Shown here one piece after another: positions 8,275 to 16,409 of a stretch of DNA of 64,000 bases. The stretch comes from Flavobacterium haoranii. Its GTDB lineage: Bacteria > Bacteroidota > Bacteroidia > Flavobacteriales > Flavobacteriaceae. Made by a program: the position numbers and the translations under genes. The stretch is from assembly GCA_003246205.1 (NCBI GenBank), contig QKBC01000004.1, forward strand, positions 62,001 through 126,000. The letters run 5' to 3'. How positions within the stretch are numbered: the first letter of the stretch is position 1; every line of letters begins with the position of its first letter. Under the pieces are notes generated by a model, which was not told the DNA's origin, did not search any database, and was given only the letters and a program-made list of their open reading frames with translations.

Positions 8275-10360
8275 AGTTTTAAAAGTTGCTCTTATTGGAA
8301 ACCCCAATGTAGGTAAAACTTCCGTCTTTAATCAATTAACAGGATTAAACCAGCAAGTGGGCAACTATCCGGGAATTACCGTTGAAAAAAAACAAGGTTA
8401 CAGCAAATTATCTGAAAACGTAAAAGCTAAAATCATTGACCTTCCCGGAACTTACAGTTTAAATGCCAGTTCTATAGACGAAAATGTTGTTATCGAACTG
8501 CTTTTAAATAAAAATGATGAAGATTTTCCTGATGTTGCAGTTGTCGTTTCTGAAGTTGAAAATCTAAAACGAAATCTCCTTTTATTTACTCAAATCAAAG
8601 ATCTGGAAATTCCCACTATTTTGGTCATCAACATGTCAGACCGAATGAAATTGAAAGGGATTGAATTAGATATTCCTGTTCTGGAACAACAACTAAAAAC
8701 CAAAATAGCTTTAATCAGTTCCCGAAAAAAAATAGGAATCGATTATTTAAAAGAACTCATCTTAAATTACGAAAATCTACCGACTGAACCTTGTTTAAAT
8801 GCCTCTAGTATTGATCCGGAGTATTTTGATAAACTTCGAAAAGCTTTTCCGAATCAGTTATTGTATAAACTTTGGCTTGTCATTACACAAGATGTGAACT
8901 TCTTAAATTTAGAACGAAATGAAATCAAAAATTCGTTTACTAAATCGCATTCTGAATTAAAACGATTGCAGCAAAAAGAAACTATAAAACGGTATCAGTT
9001 TATTAATGACACCTTAAAATTAGGTCAAAAAATTGACCTTACAAAAGCGACTGATCTAAGAGCCAGATTAGATCGTATATTAACACATAAGGTGTTTGGT
9101 TATGTGATTTTCTTTGGCATTCTATTGTTAATCTTCCAATCTATTTTTGATTGGAGTAGTGTTCCGATGGATTTTATAGACGAGCTTTTTGCTAATTTAA
9201 GTTCATACACTAAAACGCATCTGCCTCCGGGAGAATTTACCGATTTAATTAGTGAAGGATTGATTCCGGGTATAGGCGGAATCGTCATCTTTATTCCGCA
9301 AATTGCCTTTTTATTTTTATTCATCTCCATCTTAGAAGAAAGTGGTTATATGAGTCGGGTAGTATTCCTCATGGATAAAATTATGAGGAAATTCGGTTTA
9401 TCCGGAAAGAGCATTGTTCCTTTAATTTCCGGTACAGCCTGTGCCATTCCTGCTATTATGGGAACCCGAAATATAGAGAATTGGAAAGAGCGATTGATTA
9501 CAATTTTAGTCACTCCTTTCACCACTTGTTCTGCAAGACTTCCTGTTTACGCCATTTTAATTGCTTTAATCATACCCGAAAAAAGGGTTTTCGGATTCTT
9601 AAATCTTCAGGGATTGACCTTAATGGGATTGTATCTTGCCGGATTCGGGATGGCTATTTTATCTGCATACATTTTAAATAAAGTCTTGAAATTAAATTGT
9701 AAGTCTTATTTTGTTGTAGAAATGCCTTCATACAAAATTCCGATGTTCCGAAATGTAACAATCAATGTAGTTGAAAAGACTAAATCATTCGTTACCGGTG
9801 CCGGAAAAATCATCTTAGCATTATCTGTTATCCTATGGTTTTTGGGTTCTCACGGACCAAAAGAACGATTTGATAATGCTGAAGCTATTGTAAGTGCCCA
9901 ACATCAGAATAAAGCTAACTTTGAGTTAGAAGATGAGATCAACGCTTATAAATTAGAAAATTCGTATATCGGTATTGCCGGAAAATTGATAGAGCCTGTA
10001 ATCAAACCTTTAGGATACGATTGGAAAATCGGTGTAGCTGTAGTAAGCTCATTTGCGGCTCGTGAAGTTTTTGTCGGAACATTAGCAACTATTTATAGTG
10101 TAGGAAGCCATAGTGAAGAAGAAGTAACAATCAAGAACAGAATGGCGGCAGAAGTCAATCCGGTAACCGGAAACAAGATTTTTAATTTTGCCACCGGAAT
10201 TTCTTTACTATTATTTTATGCTTTTGCTATGCAATGTATCTCTACTCTAGCCATTGTTAAAAAAGAAACTAATTCATGGAAATGGCCGGTTATACAGCTA
10301 GTTTTTATGAGTGGATTTGCTTATATGGTTGCTCTAATTGCCTATCAAGTTCTAAAATAG
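8264..10360 (+). CDS. feoB: Ferrous iron transporter FeoB
   Basis: FeoB is the inner-membrane Fe2+ permease with a cytoplasmic G-protein domain. Visible motifs are P-loop GNPNVGKT (near residue 12), G3 DLPGTYS, and G4 NMSD. A helical guanine-dissociation-inhibitor region follows, then the membrane part with the first Gate motif around SGTACAIPAIMGTRN and TPFTTCSARLPVY. The second Gate half has VSSFAAREVFVGTLATIY. The length of 698 residues is normal for Bacteroidota. It overlaps feoA, and an outer-membrane-like gene follows after 3 bp. Confidence 0.96.
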   Translation: MQNKVLKVALIGNPNVGKTSVFNQLTGLNQQVGNYPGITVEKKQGYSKLSENVKAKIIDLPGTYSLNASSIDENVVIELLLNKNDEDFPDVAVVVSEVENLKRNLLLFTQIKDLEIPTILVINMSDRMKLKGIELDIPVLEQQLKTKIALISSRKKIGIDYLKELILNYENLPTEPCLNASSIDPEYFDKLRKAFPNQLLYKLWLVITQDVNFLNLERNEIKNSFTKSHSELKRLQQKETIKRYQFINDTLKLGQKIDLTKATDLRARLDRILTHKVFGYVIFFGILLLIFQSIFDWSSVPMDFIDELFANLSSYTKTHLPPGEFTDLISEGLIPGIGGIVIFIPQIAFLFLFISILEESGYMSRVVFLMDKIMRKFGLSGKSIVPLISGTACAIPAIMGTRNIENWKERLITILVTPFTTCSARLPVYAILIALIIPEKRVFGFLNLQGLTLMGLYLAGFGMAILSAYILNKVLKLNCKSYFVVEMPSYKIPMFRNVTINVVEKTKSFVTGAGKIILALSVILWFLGSHGPKERFDNAEAIVSAQHQNKANFELEDEINAYKLENSYIGIAGKLIEPVIKPLGYDWKIGVAVVSSFAAREVFVGTLATIYSVGSHSEEEVTIKNRMAAEVNPVTGNKIFNFATGISLLLFYAFAMQCISTLAIVKKETNSWKWPVIQLVFMSGFAYMVALIAYQVLK

Positions 10361-10363
10361 TTT

Positions 10364-11170
10364 ATGAAAAAAGTTTTTTCTATTTGTTTAATTTCACTCC
10401 TTTTTTTCTCATCTCAATTAAGTCTTAGTCAAAACAAAATTGATCAATCAAAAAAAGAGTTAAAAGCTGAGAAAAAAGAACCTAAAAAAGAAAAAAATAC
10501 TACTGATAATCATAAAGAAACTCCTTTGGTTGGTAAAATATTTATGTATATGACTTGGGGTGTTTTTAAATATGGTATTATAGGCGACTATAGAAATGAA
10601 GAACATTTTGAAAATTATGTTAACCGACATCCTTTTCAGGAGCAAACACTAGGTAATTATAGTGCTTTAAAAAAAGAACATAATTTTCAATTTCTGGCAA
10701 ATGAAAACCTTTTATATAGTAATTCAAATTTGTTTGCCAATCATCTTGAACTACAATACAGACCTTTCAGCCTTTTTTATTTGAAAACTGATTTTTACCA
10801 ATTATTCGAACGAAATCCTATTTATCATACTCGAGATCAATTAGGATTATTTCAGTTTAACCTGATGTATGACCGAATCCGCTTTCAGGAATTCAATTTC
10901 GGGTGGAACATCGGCATAACCTATATTGGTAATGACATCAAACAAGCAGGATTGAATTTAGGAATTCATTTTGATGCATTCTTAATAAAAAATATCAGTT
11001 TTTCAGGAGATTTGAACTGGAGTTCTATGAATACAGTTCCTGTAAACACATATACTTTTAAAGGAAACTATCATTTCAGAAAAAACTTCTGTTCATTTGG
11101 TTTTGAACATCTTAAAATTGGGACACCTCAATATAATTTTGTAACTTTAGGAATCGGACATTATTTTTAA
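10364..11170 (+). CDS. Secreted/outer-membrane-like protein of unknown function in feo operon
   Basis: This 268-residue protein has a signal peptide (MKKVFSICLISLLFFSSQLSLSQ), then a strongly charged Lys/Glu stretch (about residues 25-52). An aromatic, alternating-strand C-terminal part ends in GIGHYF, which looks like an outer-membrane beta-barrel. I do not recognise the family. Its position 3 bp after feoB and directly before the FeoB-associated mini-protein suggests a role in iron passage or envelope adaptation. That is inference from context only. Confidence 0.7.
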   Translation: MKKVFSICLISLLFFSSQLSLSQNKIDQSKKELKAEKKEPKKEKNTTDNHKETPLVGKIFMYMTWGVFKYGIIGDYRNEEHFENYVNRHPFQEQTLGNYSALKKEHNFQFLANENLLYSNSNLFANHLELQYRPFSLFYLKTDFYQLFERNPIYHTRDQLGLFQFNLMYDRIRFQEFNFGWNIGITYIGNDIKQAGLNLGIHFDAFLIKNISFSGDLNWSSMNTVPVNTYTFKGNYHFRKNFCSFGFEHLKIGTPQYNFVTLGIGHYF

Positions 11171-11182
11171 TTTTTCAGAAAA

Positions 11183-11305
11183 ATGCAACAAATTTTAGTT
11201 TATATAACAGTAACCATTGCCATAGCTTTTTTAATTTATAAATTCTTTTGGCGAAAAAAAGCAAAGAAATCCAATTCTTGCGGAGAGGATTGTAATTGCC
11301 ATTAA
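11183..11305 (+). CDS. FeoB-associated Cys-rich membrane mini-protein
   Basis: A 40-residue ORF absent from the ORF track: ATG 11183, stop TAA 11303-11305. It has one transmembrane helix (ILVYITVTIAIAFLIYKFFW), a basic stretch (RKKAKK) and a Cys-rich tail SNSCGEDCNCH. This is the layout of the FeoB-associated Cys-rich membrane protein family, found next to feoB in many bacteria and thought to help Fe2+ transport. It lies 12 bp after the barrel-like gene in the feo operon. Its last 4 bases overlap the end of the convergent lipoprotein gene. Confidence 0.85.
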   Translation: MQQILVYITVTIAIAFLIYKFFWRKKAKKSNSCGEDCNCH

Positions 11306-11718
11306 TTCTTTTTCTCCAAAACAATTTTCAATAAATAATCTTGTGGTTTTATAGTTTGCCCTGCTATTTTTTCAGGATAAATCTGAATAGTAGAAATCAT
11401 TTGATTATTTAACTTAATGTAATTTTCCAGGAATTTTTTATTCGATTCAAAATTAAGATGATCTATCGTCAGTGAAACTTCTGATCGATCAACTTGTTCA
11501 TAAACTCCTAAAATCAATTTTACTTCTCCTGCTCTTACACAATTAACATCTTTCGGACAACGACTATCTGAAACAATCTTTTCTATTTTCAGAAATGTTG
11601 TTTCACTAACTTGTACTTTCTTCAGACTGGAAATTTCCAGTACTCCATCCTTTGTAAAATCTTTAATGCTATTACAACTTACTAAAATAAGCGTTACTAC
11701 TATTATGAGCTTTTTCAT
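11302..11718 (-). CDS. Small lipoprotein with SRCPxxxxCxxAGE motif, mntRH operon
   Basis: This 138-residue lipoprotein has the signal MKKLIIVVTLILVSC with lipidated Cys15. The body contains DSRCPKDVNCVRAGEVKL, a motif I know from small uncharacterised bacterial envelope proteins, with two Cys that could form a disulfide or bind metal. No function is assigned. Its start lies 2 bp after the mntH stop, so it is probably co-transcribed with mntR-mntH. A role linked to metal supply is possible but unproven. Confidence 0.75.
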   Translation of the reverse strand: MKKLIIVVTLILVSCNSIKDFTKDGVLEISSLKKVQVSETTFLKIEKIVSDSRCPKDVNCVRAGEVKLILGVYEQVDRSEVSLTIDHLNFESNKKFLENYIKLNNQMISTIQIYPEKIAGQTIKPQDYLLKIVLEKKN

Positions 11719-11720
11719 TT

Positions 11721-13595
11721 TTAAACTGTAATTAAAACCGGAATATTTATTTTGTGACGAACAGCTCCGACCGTTGTTCCGAAAAGTAAATCTTTAATCC
11801 AATTATGGCCATGAGCTCCCATAATTAAAATATCAAATTGTCCTTCATTGATTACTTCCGGAATACCTGTCTTTGGATTTCCGAAACCTAACCTCACTTC
11901 TACTTCATAACCAAAGGCCTCCATTTTCTTTTTATATTCTTCTAAATATTTAGCATCACTCATGGTTTCAAAATCATGAGCTTTATCTCCGTATACAAAT
12001 GCTCCAACGGTTTCCACAATATGAATCAAAACATATTTGGCTTCTTTTCCTCCTAACTGAAAAGCACTTTCAATACTTTTTCTATCAATTTCAGAGAAAT
12101 CTAATGCAATAGCAATATTAGCATACGAAATAGAACGATTGTTTTCAGAAACAATGATTTTATCAATATGAGGTACCAGTTTAGGATGTCTTTTCGCTTT
12201 TTCTAAAACAGGTTTAATCATAATATAGATTAAAAGGAATAAGAAAAAAATAGCTATAGGCACTACAAAAATCCAAATATAAATAGGATTTTCAGATGAA
12301 ATAATCCAAGAATGAATTTCATCATATACTAATTTTACGTTTAATGAAACTATAATTAAAGTAACAAGCCAAGACAGTATTTTTGTCGGAAAAGAAATAG
12401 CAAATCCTTGCATTTTCTCTTTATCACTTACAAAATGAATCAGAGGAATTATAGCAAATCCCAGTTGCATACTCAATACTACTTGACTTAAAATCAGAAG
12501 TTTTCCTGTAGAAGCTTCTCCAAAATAATAAATAGCTAAAAAAGCCGGAATTATAGCTACTAAACGCGTTAAAATTCGGCGTACCCAAGGCTGAATTCTC
12601 AGATTCAAATAACCTTCCATTACAATTTGCCCTGCTAAAGTTCCTGTAATTGTTGAACTTTGTCCGGCTGCGATTAAAGCTAAAGCAAACAAAATAGAAG
12701 CCCATTGTGTCCCTAAAAGAGGTTCTAATAATTTGTGTGCATCTTGGATTTCCGCAACCTCAAACATGCCATTTTTATGAAACACAGCCGCTGCTAATAT
12801 TAAAATGGCTGCATTGACAAAAAAAGCTAAATTTAAAGCAATTAAGGAATCTAAAAAGTTATACTTAATCGCTTGTTTTATTCCTTTTTTAGTATGATCG
12901 AACTTTCGTGTTTGCACTAAAGATGAATGCAGATACAAATTATGTGGCATCACTGTTGCTCCTATAATTCCGATAGCAATATACAACGCTGTACTATTAG
13001 GAATAGACGGGATTAAACCTTTTGCCATTTCAGTCATTTCAGGCTGAGCAAAAAATATTTCGATCAGGAAAGAAAAACCAATAATCGCAATTAAGGAAAT
13101 GATAAAAGCCTCCATTTTTTTAATGCCTTTATTCATTAAAAACAACAAAAGAAACGTATCCAAAAGCGTTATACTAACGCCCCACAAAAGTGGAATGTCA
13201 AACAACAATTCCAGACCTATTGCCATTCCTAAAACTTCAGCCAAATCACAGGCTGCAATAGCTATTTCTGCTAAAAAATACAATATAAAGTTAACCGGCC
13301 TTGAATAGGTATCACGAGAAGCTTGTGCCAAATCTCTTTGCCTAACAATCCCCAATCGGGCACTTAAACTTTGTAAAAGCAATGCCATTAAGTTAGACAT
13401 TAATAACACCCAAAGTAATTTATAACCAAATTGACTTCCTCCTGCCAGATCTGTAGCCCAGTTTCCGGGATCCATATAGCCTACACTAACCAGATATGCC
13501 GGTCCGAAAAAGGCTAATATTTTTTTAAAAACTGAAGTTTTTGCTCCTACATCTACCGAATTATGAACTTCTTCCAATGAATTATTCTTTTTCAT
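11721..13595 (-). CDS. mntH: NRAMP manganese/iron transporter fused to a UspA domain
   Basis: This 624-residue protein combines two modules. Residues ~20-455 are an NRAMP proton-coupled divalent metal permease with the TM1 motif DPGNWATDLAGGSQ and the TM6 motif MPHNLYLHSS, both carrying metal-coordinating residues. After a charged linker, residues ~475-624 form a universal-stress-protein domain (ANIAIALDFSEIDRKSIESA to LIMGAHGHNWIKDLLFGTTVGAVRH, with the GxxG-type nucleotide-binding pattern). MntH-type permeases end near 410-450 residues, so the Usp domain is an added cytoplasmic module that may sense ATP or stress. It starts 3 bp after mntR, an arrangement supporting Mn2+ as substrate. Confidence 0.92.
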   Translation of the reverse strand: MKKNNSLEEVHNSVDVGAKTSVFKKILAFFGPAYLVSVGYMDPGNWATDLAGGSQFGYKLLWVLLMSNLMALLLQSLSARLGIVRQRDLAQASRDTYSRPVNFILYFLAEIAIAACDLAEVLGMAIGLELLFDIPLLWGVSITLLDTFLLLFLMNKGIKKMEAFIISLIAIIGFSFLIEIFFAQPEMTEMAKGLIPSIPNSTALYIAIGIIGATVMPHNLYLHSSLVQTRKFDHTKKGIKQAIKYNFLDSLIALNLAFFVNAAILILAAAVFHKNGMFEVAEIQDAHKLLEPLLGTQWASILFALALIAAGQSSTITGTLAGQIVMEGYLNLRIQPWVRRILTRLVAIIPAFLAIYYFGEASTGKLLILSQVVLSMQLGFAIIPLIHFVSDKEKMQGFAISFPTKILSWLVTLIIVSLNVKLVYDEIHSWIISSENPIYIWIFVVPIAIFFLFLLIYIMIKPVLEKAKRHPKLVPHIDKIIVSENNRSISYANIAIALDFSEIDRKSIESAFQLGGKEAKYVLIHIVETVGAFVYGDKAHDFETMSDAKYLEEYKKKMEAFGYEVEVRLGFGNPKTGIPEVINEGQFDILIMGAHGHNWIKDLLFGTTVGAVRHKINIPVLITV

Positions 13596-13598
13596 AAA

Positions 13599-14252
13599 CT
13601 ACTGTTTTTTTATATATAAATTCCCGGCAATCTTAGTCGAGATCACAGACCTGATTCCGTTTACCTCGATTTTCAATAAATCATCAAAATCATCTTTTTC
13701 TAAAATAGTGATTACCGAACCTAATGCTATTTTCTGTTTGTCTAAATATCGTAAAAAATCTGATGATGTATCTTTCACTCCTATACAAACGTAAGATGTT
13801 TGCAACATGCCTTCTATCAACAACAACTTATTTATTTTCTTAATTTCACCATTTGTATTCGGAATCGGGTCTCCGTGCGGGTCAAAATCCGGAAAATCTA
13901 AAAATTCATCCAAACGATTAATTAGTTTTTCAGACTTTATATGTTCAAGTTCTTCAGCAATCTCATGAACTTCATCCCAAGAAAATCGCAATTTTTCTAC
14001 TAAAAAAACTTCCCATAAACGATGCTTTCTCACAATCATCTTAGCTGAGTAAGAACCTTTTTCTGTTAAAGAAACACCTTGGTACTTAATATAACTCACT
14101 AACTCTTTATCTGCCAATTTTTTAATCATATCCGTTACAGAAGAAGCTTTTGCATCCAACATCCCTGCAATAGCATTAGTATTAACACCCTTTGGCGAAA
14201 CTAAAGACAAGTGGTAAATTACCTTTAAATAGTTTTCTTCAGAAATAGTCAT
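13599..14252 (-). CDS. mntR: DtxR/MntR-family metal-dependent transcriptional repressor
   Basis: The DtxR layout is clear: a winged helix at residues 1-65 (MTISEENYLKVIYHLSLVSP then ASSVTDMIKKLADKELVSY) and a metal-binding dimerisation domain (MIVRKHRLWEVFL to AEELEHIKSEKLINRLDEFL). PDFDPHGDPIPN and a C-terminal SH3/FeoA-like part follow. I chose ATG 14252 (217 residues) because family members begin exactly there. The track start at 14300 adds 16 residues and lies upstream of the -7 box. The next gene is mntH, 3 bp downstream, so autoregulated control of Mn uptake is likely through the operator in the divergent region. Confidence 0.9.
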   Translation of the reverse strand: MTISEENYLKVIYHLSLVSPKGVNTNAIAGMLDAKASSVTDMIKKLADKELVSYIKYQGVSLTEKGSYSAKMIVRKHRLWEVFLVEKLRFSWDEVHEIAEELEHIKSEKLINRLDEFLDFPDFDPHGDPIPNTNGEIKKINKLLLIEGMLQTSYVCIGVKDTSSDFLRYLDKQKIALGSVITILEKDDFDDLLKIEVNGIRSVISTKIAGNLYIKKQ

Positions 14253-14270
14253 GATAATCAAATTATTTAG

Positions 14271-14301
14271 CAAATTTAAAAACATATTTTGTATAACCAA
14301 A
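14271..14301 (-). promoter_or_regulatory. Promoter of mntR-mntH-lipoprotein operon
   Basis: On the minus strand, TTTG (14301-14298), a 19-bp spacer and TAAATTTG (14278-14271) fit the Bacteroidota promoter pattern. The leader to ATG 14252 would be about 14 nt. Confidence 0.6.
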
Positions 14302-14326
14302 TTTAATTTTTAGGTTTGTCTAAAAA
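14288..14326 (+). promoter_or_regulatory. Promoter of the 14339 gene overlapped by a DtxR-type palindrome
   Basis: TTTG (14288-14291), a 19-bp spacer and TAGGTTTG (14311-14318) form a promoter for the rightward outer-membrane gene. The -7 box sits inside the palindrome TTTTTAGGTTTGTCTAAAAA (14307-14326), with 7-bp arms TTTTTAG/CTAAAAA. This resembles DtxR-family operators. MntR bound here would block this promoter directly and may also affect its own divergent one. Confidence 0.65.
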
Positions 14327-14338
14327 TAAATTTAAAAT

Positions 14339-15085
14339 ATGATTAAAAAACACTTCTATTTAATTCTTTTCAACTGCTTTCTACAGGCACAGGAATCCGC
14401 AGAAACAGCTATTAATACTGACAGACCTGACCAGACAGAAACAGCCTTTTTAGTTCCTAAAGGGAAATTTCAAATGGAAAATGGATTTAGCTACACAAAA
14501 CATAGTAGTAAAAGCTATAGTATTAATTTTGTTGAGAATTTATGGAAATATGGCTTTTCAGAACAAATTGAATTCCGAATGATAACTCAATTAACAAAAG
14601 AAAAAGATGGAGTTCAGGAAATAAGTGGTTTCCGCCCTATAGCATTCGGAGCCAAAATAAAACTTATTGACGAAAACGGATTGTTTCCCAAAATTTCACT
14701 CATTGCCCATGCTCACTTAATTAAAAGTGTTTCAAAAACATTCCATAATGAAAAATGGGCTCCTGAATTCCGATTTACGTTTTTACATAAGTTAGCAAAT
14801 AATCAAACACTCAGCTATAACTTGGGGACAGAATGGGATGCTAAAGAATTATTTCCTATTTATATTTATACCGTTTCTTATGGTTTTTCTATTACGGATA
14901 CTTTAGGAATGTATGTTGAAATTTTTGGTGATCTTCCAAAGAAAGAATCAGCTCAGCATCTTTTTGACAGTGGATTTACCTATTTAATATCTCCAAATTT
15001 TATGCTGGATTGTTCGGTAGGTTTTGGTCTAAATTCATCCGCTCCGAAATATTATTGGTCTACAGGCTTTTCGTTTCGTCTTTAA
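14339..15085 (+). CDS. Outer-membrane beta-barrel 'transporter'-type protein, divergent from mntR
   Basis: This 248-residue protein has an N-terminal signal peptide (about residues 1-17, ending CFLQAQ). TDRPDQTETAFLVPKGKFQMENG follows, the hallmark opening of a Bacteroidota outer-membrane family related to the phenol MetA-degradation-like barrels. Alternating strands and a terminal aromatic-basic end (FSFRL) support a barrel of about ten strands. The substrate is unknown. Divergence from mntR and the palindrome over its promoter suggest it is derepressed when Mn or Fe is scarce, possibly as the outer-membrane step for metal entry (inference). Confidence 0.72.
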   Translation: MIKKHFYLILFNCFLQAQESAETAINTDRPDQTETAFLVPKGKFQMENGFSYTKHSSKSYSINFVENLWKYGFSEQIEFRMITQLTKEKDGVQEISGFRPIAFGAKIKLIDENGLFPKISLIAHAHLIKSVSKTFHNEKWAPEFRFTFLHKLANNQTLSYNLGTEWDAKELFPIYIYTVSYGFSITDTLGMYVEIFGDLPKKESAQHLFDSGFTYLISPNFMLDCSVGFGLNSSAPKYYWSTGFSFRL

Positions 15086-15129
15086 GAAGACTTTAATATT
15101 TTTATTGATTCTCAATAAACTTTTATTCG

Positions 15130-15137
15130 TAAATTTG
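15130..15137 (+). promoter_or_regulatory. -7 box of the bacilliredoxin gene
   Basis: TAAATTTG lies 22 bp before the ATG and matches TAnnTTTG. No convincing -33 element was identified by eye. Confidence 0.5.
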
Positions 15138-15159
15138 CGTATAATTTAAAAAAAAGACT

Positions 15160-15570
15160 ATGTATCCAGAAGAGATGGTAAGACCAATGAAAGCCGAGCT
15201 AACAGATGCTGGTTTTCAGGAATTATATACAGAACAAGATGTGGAAAATGCTTTAGCTAAAGAAGGAACAACTTTAGTAGTAATCAATTCTGTTTGTGGT
15301 TGTGCTGCGCGCAATGCAAGACCAGGTGCAAAAATGAGTTTAGATAATACTAAAAAGCCAACTAACTTAGTAACAGCATTTGCAGGAGTAGATAAAGAAG
15401 CGGTAACGAAGGCCAGAGAACACATGTTTCCATTCCCTCCTTCTTCACCAAGTATTGCTTTATTTAAAAACGGAGAATTGGTTCACATGCTAGAGCGACA
15501 TCACATTGAAGGCCGACCTGCTGAATTAATTGCAGAAAACCTAAAAGATGCTTTTGACGAGTATTGTTAA
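15160..15570 (+). CDS. BrxA/BrxB-family bacilliredoxin
   Basis: This 136-residue cytoplasmic thioredoxin-fold protein has the family's unusual active site CGC in VVINSVCGCAARNARPG. It also has the typical start MYPEEMVRPMKAELT and the cis-Pro loop region PFPPSSPSIALF. Bacilliredoxins (YphP/YqiW type) remove low-molecular-weight thiols from oxidised proteins. The length is standard. It stands alone between its own promoter-like box and a strong terminator. Confidence 0.93.
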   Translation: MYPEEMVRPMKAELTDAGFQELYTEQDVENALAKEGTTLVVINSVCGCAARNARPGAKMSLDNTKKPTNLVTAFAGVDKEAVTKAREHMFPFPPSSPSIALFKNGELVHMLERHHIEGRPAELIAENLKDAFDEYC

Positions 15571-15600
15571 ACTAAAACTTACAGTATATAGTATTCTAGC

Positions 15601-15637
15601 AAAAAACCATCAAAAAATTGATGGTTTTTTGTTTTTA
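15601..15637 (+). terminator. Terminator after the bacilliredoxin gene
   Basis: The stem AAAAAACCATCAA / TTGATGGTTTTTT with a short A-rich loop is followed by GTTTTT, 30 bp after the stop codon. Confidence 0.88.
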
Positions 15638-15669
15638 AAGTTACTTTTGTAAAATACAAACTATACCCA

Positions 15670-16401
15670 ATGCAAAAGATTATTTCCATACCGTTGTCCA
15701 TCATTTTTTATGTGCTATTTTTTTTATGGCTTGTAATATTTGATCCTATTCAACGTTTTTGTTATAATTTTTTGGGTTATAATGTGCATCGCCGAAGTGT
15801 AGCAATACTAAACTGGTTTTTAGTCAGAACCACTCATGTTTTAGGAACAACCTATTCGTTTACCGGAAGGGAAAAATTACCTAAAAATGCTCCTTTGATC
15901 ATCATTGCCAATCATCAAAGTTTGTATGACATCCCGCCGATTATTTGGTTTATGCGTCATTGGCATCCTAAATTCATCAGTAAAAAAGAATTAGGGAAAG
16001 GAATTCCGAGTATTTCTTATAATCTAAAACATGGAGGATCGGCACTTATTGACCGTAAAGATCCGAAACAAGCTTTGCCGGCTATAAAAAAAGTGGGGGA
16101 ATATATCAATAAAAACAACTATTCTGTCGTTATATTTCCGGAAGGAACCCGCAGCAAAACCGGAAAGCCAAAAGCTTTTTCTGTTAACGGGTTAAAAATG
16201 CTCTACAAGTTTGCTCCTGATGCTTATTTTGTTCCTATCAGCATCAGTAATTCTTGGAAAATGACTAGATTCGGACAATTCCCGTTAGGACTCGGGAATC
16301 GTTTATATTTTGACATTCATGAACCTTTAAAAATTTCGGATTATACTTTTGAAGAAATCTTCGAAAAAACCGAAAAAGTTATTATCAATAATCTTAAATA
16401 A
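15670..16401 (+). CDS. plsC: 1-acyl-sn-glycerol-3-phosphate acyltransferase (PlsC-like)
   Basis: This is an inner-membrane acyltransferase of phospholipid synthesis, converting lysophosphatidate to phosphatidate. Its 243 residues have N-terminal hydrophobic segments (about 4-28). Motif I is NHQSLYDI (HxxxxD catalytic pair), with GSALIDRKDP in the middle and the substrate-binding motif FPEGTRSKTG. A second plsC-type gene occurs at 49.7 kb, so the acyl or substrate preference of each cannot be said. A TACTTTTG box (15642-15649) precedes it. It probably shares a transcript with the desaturase 8 bp downstream, which would link unsaturation and acyl transfer. Confidence 0.9.
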   Translation: MQKIISIPLSIIFYVLFFLWLVIFDPIQRFCYNFLGYNVHRRSVAILNWFLVRTTHVLGTTYSFTGREKLPKNAPLIIIANHQSLYDIPPIIWFMRHWHPKFISKKELGKGIPSISYNLKHGGSALIDRKDPKQALPAIKKVGEYINKNNYSVVIFPEGTRSKTGKPKAFSVNGLKMLYKFAPDAYFVPISISNSWKMTRFGQFPLGLGNRLYFDIHEPLKISDYTFEEIFEKTEKVIINNLK

Positions 16402-16409
16402 AAAATATT

